From assembly GCA_030149025.1 (NCBI GenBank), contig JASBSH010000314.1, positions 1-6,879 on the forward strand: a stretch of 6,879 bases of DNA, in the 5' to 3' direction. The translations under genes were made by a program, and so were the position numbers. This DNA is from Actinomycetales bacterium (lineage in GTDB: Bacteria; Actinomycetota; Actinomycetes; Actinomycetales; BWSM-131). The notes beneath the pieces are model-generated. The model searched no databases and was not told the DNA's origin. It worked only from the letters and a program-made list of their open reading frames with translations. Shown here piece after piece: positions 1 through 5,777 of the stretch; the first letter of the stretch is position 1; each line of letters begins with the position of its first letter.

Positions 1-173
1 CTCGGCGCGTCCGGCGCCAAAGCGAGCCTGCACGCTAAACTGAAGTTCATTCACCGCGGCACGGGTACTTTGGGGGACAGCAATCGCCGATCCGCCGGAT
101 GCCTTGAACCCCCATCGCCACAGCTAGCCCTGTAGTACTAGTGGAGCTGCTGCGCAGCTCACGCTAGCTAGAG
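1..173. other. Gene-free left edge with CTAG-rich palindromes
   Basis: No gene could be assigned here. One frame on the plus strand is open from base 1 to a TAG at 133-135 (44 residues). It could be the tail of an upstream gene, but I recognise no domain in it. The stretch looks less GC-rich than the genes and has an odd palindrome TGAA-G-TTCA at 41-49. From 122 onward it becomes a dense set of overlapping palindromes (GCTAGC, TAGTACTA, ACTAGT). Convergent transcription from the left and from the minus-strand gene at 174 probably meets here. Confidence 0.5.
122..169 (-). terminator. Nested hairpin, candidate terminator of the TIM-barrel gene
   Basis: Inner stem GAGCTGC (144-150) pairs perfectly with GCAGCTC (154-160) around a 3-nt loop. 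Outer arms AGCTAGC (122-128) and GCTAGCT (163-169) are also perfect complements. On the minus strand the structure starts a few bases after the TAG stop at 174-176, the usual place for a terminator. No T-run follows the inner stem, which is common for actinobacterial terminators but keeps the call tentative. It could instead be a protein-binding palindrome. Confidence 0.45.
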
Positions 174-1028
174 CTAACGCGCCGCGGCGAGCGTCATGCG
201 CGCGAACGCCAACGACTCGGCCAGGTCCAGCTCGCGATCGACGTCGGAGGCGGCCCGGCGGGTGTTGACCTCGACGACGACCGTCCCCTGCCACTGGCGC
301 CCGGCGAGCAGCTCGAGCACCTCGTCGCAGCGCTGAAAGCCCCTGCCGGGCACGAGGTGCTCGTCCCGCGCCGAGCCGGTGCCGTCCGCCAGATGCAGGT
401 GCGCCAGCCGGTCGCCCAGCTTCTCGGCCATGTCCATGGCGTCCGAACCGGAGGTCGCGGTGTGCGACAGGTCCAGGGTGACGTGCCGGTAGTCCTGCTC
501 GGTCGGGTCCCAGCCCGGGGAGTACGCCTTGACCTCACGGTTGCCGGCCCGCCAGGGGAACATGTTCTCGACCGCGATGTCCACGCCGGTGCGCTCCTCC
601 AGCTCGGCCACGCCCTCGACGAAACCCGCTGCGTACTCGCGCTGCCAGCGGAACGGCGGGTGGACGACCACGGTGCGCGCGCCGAGGTCGGCCGCCAGCT
701 CCGCAGAGCGCTCCACCTTCCGCCAGGGATCGCGCCCCCACACGCGTTGGCTGACCAGCAGGGTCGGGGCATGAACCGACAGGACCGGCATCGAGTAGTG
801 ACGTGACAGCTGACGCAACGCCTCGCCGTCCTGGCTGACGGGGTCCGTCCAGATCATCACCTCGACGCCGTCGTACCCGAGCCGGGACGCCAGCGCAAAC
901 GCCTCGGCGCAGCCCAGCGGGTACGCGGAGGCTGTGGACAGGGCGACGCGTGCCTCCGGGGCCGCGACCGGCCCCGGTGGCGTGGACCACTCCGACGGCC
1001 GTTCCGACGGGTCTGCCCGTTGTGACAC
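174..1028 (-). CDS. Sugar phosphate isomerase/epimerase-like TIM-barrel protein
   Basis: The 284-residue protein looks like the xylose isomerase-like TIM-barrel superfamily (AP endonuclease 2 / sugar isomerase fold), whose members bind divalent metal at the barrel mouth. Candidate ligands fall at strand ends in the usual order: H86 (SVHAPT), H123 (VVHPP), E154 (AVENM), D186 and H189 (LDLSHT), H210/H212 with D215 (HLHLAD), and E253 (VVEVN); a VPGRG loop lies at 226-230. The substrate cannot be read from sequence; sugar phosphate, inositol derivative or damaged DNA are all possible for the fold. The frame runs open upstream to 1178, but that would overlap the divergent gene. I choose the GTG at 1028 because a TACGCT -10 lies 6 nt before it, giving a leaderless start. 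Residues 1-27 are poorly structured, so a start nearer the first strand (VALSTASAYP) is possible. The cell location is probably cytoplasmic. Confidence 0.8.
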   Translation of the reverse strand: MSQRADPSERPSEWSTPPGPVAAPEARVALSTASAYPLGCAEAFALASRLGYDGVEVMIWTDPVSQDGEALRQLSRHYSMPVLSVHAPTLLVSQRVWGRDPWRKVERSAELAADLGARTVVVHPPFRWQREYAAGFVEGVAELEERTGVDIAVENMFPWRAGNREVKAYSPGWDPTEQDYRHVTLDLSHTATSGSDAMDMAEKLGDRLAHLHLADGTGSARDEHLVPGRGFQRCDEVLELLAGRQWQGTVVVEVNTRRAASDVDRELDLAESLAFARMTLAAAR

Positions 1029-1034
1029 GGCGCC

Positions 1035-1044
1035 AGCGTAGGCT
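1035..1044. promoter_or_regulatory. Overlapping divergent leaderless promoters
   Basis: Plus strand: TAGGCT at 1039-1044, then 6 nt, then GTG at 1051. Minus strand: TACGCT (complement of AGCGTA, 1035-1040), then 6 nt, then GTG at 1028. Both fit the actinobacterial TANNNT -10 and the short spacing of leaderless transcripts. The two hexamers share the TA at 1039-1040, so polymerase can hardly open both at once. No convincing -35 is visible on either side. Confidence 0.6.
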
Positions 1045-1050
1045 GACCCG

Positions 1051-1851
1051 GTGCCGGAGCTGCCGCTGGACTTCCCGCGTGCGTGGGTCGAGTTCTCCGA
1101 TCCCGAGGGCGACGCAGAGGCTCCCGAGCAGGTGTTCCGGGTGGACCTCACGTGGTTGACCTCGTCGTGGACGTGCATCTTCGGCCGGGGCTGCCGGGGC
1201 GTCTACGACGACCGTCCCACCGACGGTTGCTGCACCCTCGGCGCGCACTTCAGCGAGCCGGCCGACGAGAAGCGCGTCGGCACGTGGGTGCGCAAGCTGG
1301 CTCCGGGCACGTGGCAGCGGCACCGGCAGGGCCGGCCCGGGGCCGGCGGGTGGGTGGAGACCGACCCGGACGGGGCCCGCAAGACCCGGGTCGTGGACGG
1401 CGCCTGCATCTTCCTCAACGACCCCGACTTCCCCGGTGGCGCCGGATGCGCCCTGCACCACCAGGCGTTCGCCGAGGGCGTGGACCACGTGCAGACCAAG
1501 CCGGACGTGTGCTGGCAGCTGCCGCTGCGGCGCACGTACCGGACAGTCGAGCGGCCGGACGGCACCAGCTACCTGCAGGTGACGGTCGGCGAGTACGACC
1601 GGCGCGGCTGGGGCGAGGGCGGTCACGACCTCGACTGGTACTGCAGCGGCAACACCGAGGCGCACATCGGCACGCAACCGGTCTACCGGTCCATGGAGGC
1701 CGAGCTGCGTGAGCTGATCGGCGACGCCCCCTACGAGACGCTCGCCGCGCACTGCGAGGCGGCGATGTCCGCACGTCGGCGCCTGCCGCTGCTGGTCCAT
1801 CCGGCGACGGCGGCGGCCCGGCGGCCCAAGCGGGACGCAAGCCGTAGATGA
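1051..1851 (+). CDS. Cysteine-rich protein, YkgJ-like metal-chelating family (tentative)
   Basis: This is a 266-residue soluble protein with nine cysteines: C42, C48, C60, C61, C119, C133, C154, C198 and C235. The order of the motifs, an early C...CC followed by GACIFL, then GCALHH, then KPDVCWQLPL, resembles the putative zinc- or iron-chelating YkgJ/DUF3109 type. There a CC pair, a cysteine in a CxFL-like strand and a (R/K)PxxCRxFP motif bind metal. The match is by pattern, not by search; the metal and function are unknown. H66, H136 and H137 are further possible ligands. The tail from 241 is basic and probably disordered. GTG at 1051 is the start because a -10 lies 6 nt upstream and no Shine-Dalgarno is present. 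Its last bases overlap the methyltransferase start (ATGA), so the two are one operon. Confidence 0.7.
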   Translation: MPELPLDFPRAWVEFSDPEGDAEAPEQVFRVDLTWLTSSWTCIFGRGCRGVYDDRPTDGCCTLGAHFSEPADEKRVGTWVRKLAPGTWQRHRQGRPGAGGWVETDPDGARKTRVVDGACIFLNDPDFPGGAGCALHHQAFAEGVDHVQTKPDVCWQLPLRRTYRTVERPDGTSYLQVTVGEYDRRGWGEGGHDLDWYCSGNTEAHIGTQPVYRSMEAELRELIGDAPYETLAAHCEAAMSARRRLPLLVHPATAAARRPKRDASRR

Positions 1852-2567
1852 CCTTGCGTGGCGTCGTCCCGAGCCCGAACATCTGGAACCACACCGACAC
1901 GTACGAGCTGGAGAACCTCGGTGTCGACCCCGACGGGGTGATCGAGGCCGCCATGCAGGCGATCCGGCCGTGGACCGGGGCGCGGGTCCTGGACATCGGC
2001 TGCGGCACCGGGTTCCACCTGCCGCGCTTCGCGTGCGGGGGCGCGGCGTGCGTGACCGGGGTGGAGCCGCACCCGCCGCTCCTCGCGGCGGCCCGGCGCC
2101 GGGAGCAGGAGCTGGGGCAGAAGCTGGGGCGAAACGGCACCCGGGTGCGGGTGCTTCACGGTGCGGCCGGTGACCTCCCGGTCCCGGACTCTTCGGTGGA
2201 CGTCGCCCACGCACGTTGGGCGTACTTCTTCGGCCCCGGCTGCGAACCGGGTCTGGCCGAGCTCGATCGGGTGATGGCCCGCGGCGGAACTGCTTTCGTC
2301 ATCGACAACGACGCGACCCGCTCGACCTTCGGGCGCTGGTTCCGCCGGGCGTACCCCGACGTCGACCCCGACGCGGTGGAGCGGTTCTGGTCACGGCGGG
2401 GATGGAAGCGTGAGTCGCTGGACATCCGGTGGGAGCAGCCGGACCGGGAGACGTTCGAGGCAGTCGTCCGGATCGAGTTCGCGGCCGAGTGGGCCGAGCG
2501 ATTCCTGGCCGAGCACCCCGGGACGACGGTCGACTACGCGGTGAACCTGTACCACCGCACCTACTGA
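1848..2567 (+). CDS. Class I SAM-dependent methyltransferase
   Basis: This 239-residue Rossmann-fold methyltransferase shows glycine-rich motif I, VLDIGCGTGFH, at 47-57, which binds S-adenosylmethionine. The acidic end of strand 2 is E73 (GVEPHP). The post-motif region LPVPDSSVDVAHARW at 110-124 is typical of the Methyltransf_11/25-like group. The sequence after about 157, RSTFGRWFRR onward, carries the substrate-facing helices, has many arginine, tryptophan and acidic residues, and gives no clue to the acceptor. Small molecule, protein and tRNA all remain possible. The ATG at 1848 overlaps the upstream stop by four bases (ATGA), and the Shine-Dalgarno is poor, so translation is probably coupled to the cysteine-rich protein. 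The pair is likely cytoplasmic and functionally linked; the link itself is inference. Confidence 0.85.
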   Translation: MTLRGVVPSPNIWNHTDTYELENLGVDPDGVIEAAMQAIRPWTGARVLDIGCGTGFHLPRFACGGAACVTGVEPHPPLLAAARRREQELGQKLGRNGTRVRVLHGAAGDLPVPDSSVDVAHARWAYFFGPGCEPGLAELDRVMARGGTAFVIDNDATRSTFGRWFRRAYPDVDPDAVERFWSRRGWKRESLDIRWEQPDRETFEAVVRIEFAAEWAERFLAEHPGTTVDYAVNLYHRTY

Positions 2568-2594
2568 CCCACCGGACCGGCCGTCCCACCCCAT

Positions 2595-2677
2595 GTCGTG
2601 GTCTTGCACCTGTGCAGAATGCGACGTGCTTGCCCCGCTCCTCCTCGTCACGATCTTGCAGTCGTGCAGAACCGACG
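2595..2677. repeat. Two diverged copies of a ~32-bp intergenic repeat
   Basis: Copy 1 is 2595-2626 and copy 2 is 2647-2677, 52 bp apart. They match in 24 of 32 aligned columns, including TCTTGCA and GTGCAGAA. Each holds a small palindrome: TGCAC-CT-GTGCA in copy 1 (2605-2616) and TGCA-GTCG-TGCA in copy 2 (2657-2668). They lie between the methyltransferase stop and the small membrane protein gene. They look like a dispersed intergenic element, but the window alone cannot show how many copies the genome has. Confidence 0.6.
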
Positions 2678-2723
2678 CGTCCCTCCACTAGCCGCCGACG
2701 GCGATCATCGGCACAGTGGTGCC

Positions 2724-3098
2724 ATGCCGATCACGAGCTGGGGCACCCCGTCAGAACCGCCCGAGCCTGCACCGGCCCCAGGGGAACGGGCAGTGCCGCC
2801 GGTGCGGTGGCCGCATCCGGGCTGGCCGACCATCGGCCTCATCCTGGTGTGGTTCCTCGCGCTGCTGCTGGCCGCGCTCGTACCGGCGCTGATCGTGTCG
2901 CCCACGGCGTCCGCGGCACCGGGCAGCAAGGTGCTGTTGGCGTTCCTCAGCACCGTCGCCGGCGCCGCGATCATGGCGGGCGTCGGAGTGGTGCTGCACC
3001 GGATGCACAACACGCCGATCGCCTGGTCGTTCGGGCTGGTGCCGGCCATCACCGTGTTCATCGGCGGCATCATCATCGCGATGACGAAGCTGTTCTGA
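2724..3098 (+). CDS. Small three-helix membrane protein, function unknown
   Basis: The 124-residue protein is not one I recognise. Residues 1-35 are rich in proline and probably disordered on one face of the membrane. Three hydrophobic segments follow, at about 36-58, 70-92 and 100-120, the second with a small-residue pattern (AGAAIMAGVG). The chain ends in a short basic tail, MTKLF. A frame open further upstream to 2598 would begin inside the repeat, so I prefer the ATG at 2724. A weak -10-like CACAGT (2712-2717) lies 6 nt before it. There is no Shine-Dalgarno. It stands 91 bp before radA with that gene's own promoter between them, so any operon link is weak. Confidence 0.7.
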   Translation: MPITSWGTPSEPPEPAPAPGERAVPPVRWPHPGWPTIGLILVWFLALLLAALVPALIVSPTASAAPGSKVLLAFLSTVAGAAIMAGVGVVLHRMHNTPIAWSFGLVPAITVFIGGIIIAMTKLF

Positions 3099-3109
3099 CG
3101 AAGCTGACC
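3082..3109 (+). repeat. 14-bp tandem duplication across the stop codon
   Basis: TGACGAAGCTGTTC (3082-3095) is followed directly by TGACGAAGCTGACC (3096-3109), 12 of 14 bases alike. The second copy supplies, in frame, the TGA stop (3096-3098) of the small membrane protein. In the first copy the same TGA is out of frame. Confidence 0.7.
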
Positions 3110-3141
3110 GGACCCGACGCCGCGGCCTGACCGACGCGCGG

Positions 3142-3160
3142 ACGCCGTCCTGGCCGGCGT
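3142..3160 (+). terminator. Weak GC hairpin between membrane-protein gene and radA
   Basis: ACGCCG (3142-3147) pairs with CGGCGT (3155-3160) across a 7-nt loop. No T-run follows. It may end the upstream transcript, or be an operator, since it touches the first base of the radA promoter motif. In such GC-rich DNA a 6-bp stem can arise by chance. Confidence 0.3.
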
Positions 3161-3182
3161 TGTCGGTGCCCGCGCCTAGCGT
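3160..3182 (+). promoter_or_regulatory. PafBC-type (RecA-NDp) DNA-damage promoter of radA
   Basis: TTGTCGGTG (3160-3168), exactly 8 nt, then TAGCGT (3177-3182). This matches at every fixed position the RecA-NDp consensus TTGTCRGTG-N8-TANNNT, which in mycobacteria marks promoters activated by PafBC after DNA damage independently of LexA/RecA. Transcription should start about 7 nt after the -10, at or next to the ATG at 3190, so the mRNA would be leaderless. The motif was read by eye; PafBC itself is not encoded in this window. Confidence 0.8.
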
Positions 3183-3189
3183 TCGCCGC

Positions 3190-4587
3190 ATGAGCAGCAG
3201 GAGCACGGCGAGGTCGAACCGGGGCCCCAAACCCTCCTTCCGGTGTACCGAGTGCGGCTGGGCGGCGAGCAAATGGGTCGGCCGCTGCGGTGAGTGCCAG
3301 GCGTGGGGCACGGTCGAGGAGGTCGGCGTACCGACGGTCCGCACAACCGTCGCCGCCCCGGTCAGCCAGCCCGCCCGGCCGATCGCCGAGGTGGACGCTG
3401 AGTCGGCCTCCTCCGAGCCCACCGGTGTCGAGGAGCTCGACCGCGTGCTCGGTGGCGGCCTCGTCCCCGGCGCTGTGGTGCTCTTCGCAGGGGAGCCGGG
3501 GGTGGGCAAGTCGACCCTGCTGCTCGACGTCGCGTCTGCGGTCGCCAGCCACGGCAAGCGGGTCCTGTACGTCACCGGTGAGGAGTCGGCGGCCCAGGTC
3601 AGGCTGCGTGCCGAGCGGATCGGCGCCCTTCGCCCACGGCTCTACCTGGCAGCGGAGACCGACCTTGCCACCCTGCTCGGCCAAGTCGAGCAGGTCGAGC
3701 CGGACCTGTTGATCGTCGACTCGGTGCAGACGGTCTCCTCGGCGCAGGTGGACGGCGCCGCCGGCAACGTGTCCCAGGTCCGGGAGGTGGCCGGCGCCCT
3801 GATCCGGGTCGCCAAGGAGCGCAACGTCTCCACCCTGCTGGTCGGTCACGTGACGAAGGACGGCTCGATCGCCGGCCCGCGCGTCCTCGAGCACCTCGTC
3901 GACGTGGTCTGCCAGTTCGAGGGCGACCGGCACTCCCGGCTGCGGATGGTCCGGGCGGTCAAGAACCGATACGGCCCGACGGACGAGGTCGGCTGCTTCG
4001 AGCTCTCGGACGTCGGCATCAAGGGTCTGCCCGACCCGAGCGGCCTGTTCCTCTCCCGCAGCGAGGAGCCCACCCCCGGGACCTGCGTGAGCGTCACCCT
4101 GGAGGGCCGCCGGCCGCTCGTCGTCGAGGTGCAAGCCCTGCTCGTGCCGATGGGCAGCTCCTCACCGAGGCGGGCGACGAGCGGTCTGGACAGCAGCCGC
4201 GTCGCGATGATCCTGGCGGTGCTGAACAGCCGCCTGCACCTGAGGACCAGCACCAAGGACGCGTTCGTCGCGACCGTCGGCGGGGTGCGGCTCAGCGAAC
4301 CGGCCTCGGACCTGGCCGTCGCACTCGCCCTCGCCAGCGCCGGGACGGACTACCCCCTGCCCGCACGGATGACGGCGTTCGGAGAGGTGAGCCTCTCCGG
4401 TGAGGTGCGCCCGGTGACCGGCGTGACGCGGCGGCTGCAGGAGGCCGCGAGGCTCGGGTTCACCACCGCGCTCGTCCCGGCCGGCACCGTCGACACGACC
4501 CCCGCGCCAGAGGGCCTCGAGGTGGTCGAGGTCCGCCACGTGCACGACGCCGTGACGCGAACCATCGTCATGCCGCGCCCTGCGTAG
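3190..4587 (+). CDS. radA: DNA repair protein RadA
   Basis: This 465-residue protein is full length for RadA (Sms), a RecA-like ATPase and helicase that drives branch migration and processes recombination intermediates. Domains are in the expected order. An N-terminal zinc finger has C19-x2-C22 and C33-x2-C36. A RecA-fold ATPase follows, with Walker A GEPGVGKST (101-109) and Walker B LLIVD (173-177). The RadA signature KNRYG is at 258-262. The C-terminal domain from about 290 is Lon-protease-like and is known in the family to act as a scaffold, not a protease. The frame stays open ten codons upstream to 3160, but that would start inside the promoter; ATG 3190 follows the -10 by 7 nt. disA lies 95 bp downstream. 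In mycobacteria RadA has been reported to inhibit DisA, so the neighbours probably act together at damaged DNA. Confidence 0.97.
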   Translation: MSSRSTARSNRGPKPSFRCTECGWAASKWVGRCGECQAWGTVEEVGVPTVRTTVAAPVSQPARPIAEVDAESASSEPTGVEELDRVLGGGLVPGAVVLFAGEPGVGKSTLLLDVASAVASHGKRVLYVTGEESAAQVRLRAERIGALRPRLYLAAETDLATLLGQVEQVEPDLLIVDSVQTVSSAQVDGAAGNVSQVREVAGALIRVAKERNVSTLLVGHVTKDGSIAGPRVLEHLVDVVCQFEGDRHSRLRMVRAVKNRYGPTDEVGCFELSDVGIKGLPDPSGLFLSRSEEPTPGTCVSVTLEGRRPLVVEVQALLVPMGSSSPRRATSGLDSSRVAMILAVLNSRLHLRTSTKDAFVATVGGVRLSEPASDLAVALALASAGTDYPLPARMTAFGEVSLSGEVRPVTGVTRRLQEAARLGFTTALVPAGTVDTTPAPEGLEVVEVRHVHDAVTRTIVMPRPA

Positions 4588-4590
4588 CGC

Positions 4591-4616
4591 CCGCCGCGCC
4601 GCACGGCGGTTAGACT
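4591..4616 (+). promoter_or_regulatory. Candidate disA promoter with inverted repeat
   Basis: A good -10 element, TAGACT (4611-4616), lies 66 nt before the chosen disA start. That suggests disA can be transcribed apart from radA with a leader of roughly 60 nt. The -35 zone holds an inverted repeat CCGCCG (4591-4596) / CGGCGG (4604-4609) with a 7-nt spacer. It could be an operator or a weak radA terminator. The palindrome TGTG-T-CACA (4617-4625) follows the -10. The radA-type damage motif TTGTCRGTG is absent here. Confidence 0.5.
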
Positions 4617-4682
4617 TGTGTCACATCGATGCTTGGCGATGGCGTTTCTCAGCAGGCTTCTCATGACGACGGGGGTGCGGGC

Positions 4683-5759
4683 GTGGCCGACAAAGACGAC
4701 GCCCTGTTACGTCAGACGCTTGCCGCCGTCGCGCCGGGCACCGAGCTGCGGGACGGGCTGGAGCGGATCCTGCGCGGTCGTACCGGGGCGCTGATCGTGC
4801 TCGGTATGGACCGGACGGTCGACTCGATCTGCTCCGGCGGGTTCACCGTCGACGTCGACTTCGCCTCCACCCGGCTGCGGGAGCTGGCGAAGATGGACGG
4901 CGCCATCGTCTGCGACAGCGCCGCCTCGAAGATCCTGCGTGCCGCCGTCCAGCTGCTGCCGGACTCGACGATCGAGACCACCGAGTCCGGTACGCGGCAC
5001 CGGACCGCCGAGCGCGTCGCGAGGCAGACCGGGTTCCCGGTGATCTCGGTGAGCCAGTCGATGAACATCGTGGCGCTCTACGTCGGTGAGCGCCGGCACG
5101 TGCTCGAGGGCTCCGAGGCGATCCTCGCCCGGGCCAACCAGGCGCTGGCCACGCTCGAGCGGTACAAGGCTCGGCTCGACGAGGTCACCGGCACGCTTTC
5201 GGCCCTCGAGATCGAGGACCTCGTGACGGTCCGCGACGTCGCGAGCGTCGTGCAGCGGCTCGAGATGGTGCGCCGCATCTCCGATGAGATCGCCGGCTAC
5301 GTCGTCGAGCTGGGTGTCGACGGCCGGCTGCTCTCCCTGCAGCTGGACGAGCTGATCGGCGGCGTCGGCCCCGACCGTGAGCTGGTGATCCGCGACTACC
5401 TCGAGTCCGCGAAGCGGGAGCGAACCGTCGAAGACGTGCTGGGCGGCCTGGCCAACCTTGACGCCGGCGAGCTCGTGGACCTCAACCAGGTCGCGAAGGT
5501 GCTCGCTCTCACGGTGGGCAGCGAGTCGCTAGACGGTGCTGTCAGCCCCCGTGGCTACCGCCTGCTCAACAAGATCCCGCGCCTGCCAGGTGCGATCGTG
5601 GACCGCCTGGTCGAGCACTTCGACGGCCTGCAGAAGCTGCTGGCCGCGAACATCGAGGACCTGATGACCGTCGACGGCGTCGGCGAGCAACGCGCCCGCG
5701 CAGTGCGCGAGGGCCTGTCCCGGCTCGCCGAGTCGAGCATCCTCGAGCGCTACGTCTGA
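4683..5759 (+). CDS. disA: DNA integrity scanning protein DisA, diadenylate cyclase
   Basis: DisA joins two ATP molecules into the second messenger c-di-AMP and stops when it meets branched DNA. The 358-residue protein has the N-terminal cyclase domain with DGA (72-74) and RHR (105-107), the signature catalytic and ATP-binding motifs. A helical linker follows (about 145-285). A C-terminal helix-hairpin-helix region (about 298-345, VDGVGEQRARAV at 330-341) binds DNA. The frame is open upstream to an ATG at 4629. I choose the GTG at 4683 because it gives 358 residues with APGT at 17-20, which matches the M. tuberculosis DisA as I recall it, and a G-rich GGGGG stretch precedes it as a possible ribosome site. 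The protein is cytoplasmic, on nucleoid DNA, and probably octameric as in the family. It faces the next gene tail to tail, 18 bp away. Confidence 0.97.
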   Translation: MADKDDALLRQTLAAVAPGTELRDGLERILRGRTGALIVLGMDRTVDSICSGGFTVDVDFASTRLRELAKMDGAIVCDSAASKILRAAVQLLPDSTIETTESGTRHRTAERVARQTGFPVISVSQSMNIVALYVGERRHVLEGSEAILARANQALATLERYKARLDEVTGTLSALEIEDLVTVRDVASVVQRLEMVRRISDEIAGYVVELGVDGRLLSLQLDELIGGVGPDRELVIRDYLESAKRERTVEDVLGGLANLDAGELVDLNQVAKVLALTVGSESLDGAVSPRGYRLLNKIPRLPGAIVDRLVEHFDGLQKLLAANIEDLMTVDGVGEQRARAVREGLSRLAESSILERYV

Positions 5760-5760
5760 T

Positions 5761-5774
5761 CCCTGAGGGCAGGG
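5761..5774. terminator. Short hairpin between convergent genes
   Basis: CCCT (5761-5764) and AGGG (5771-5774) can pair inside the 18-bp gap between the stops of disA and the minus-strand membrane protein. The stem is short and has no T-run, so it is at most a weak bidirectional terminator. The transcripts may instead overlap at their 3' ends. Confidence 0.25.
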
Positions 5775-5777
5775 TCG

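Noticed and set aside
60..120. Possible tRNA or tmRNA 3' end (GGGGGTTCAA on the minus strand)
   Set aside because: The T-stem does not pair and no acceptor or anticodon stem could be built around it.
1..135. Open frame at the left edge with SLHAK, recalling an HxK (phospholipase D-like) motif
   Set aside because: The aspartate needed later in the HKD motif is missing and the frame soon ends; there is too little sequence to name a gene.
535..2214. A 559-codon open frame on the minus strand, and other long antisense frames
   Set aside because: It runs antisense across two well-supported plus-strand genes and in the wrong frame of the TIM-barrel gene. Its product is arginine- and proline-rich with no domain, the usual shadow in GC-rich DNA.
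3099..3189. LexA (SOS) box before radA
   Set aside because: I found no TCGAAC-N-GTTCGA-like palindrome; the damage signal seen here is the PafBC-type motif.
4588..4682. c-di-AMP (ydaO-type) riboswitch or other structured leader before disA
   Set aside because: The leader is too short, and no conserved riboswitch core was seen; only a short inverted repeat and a -10 are present.
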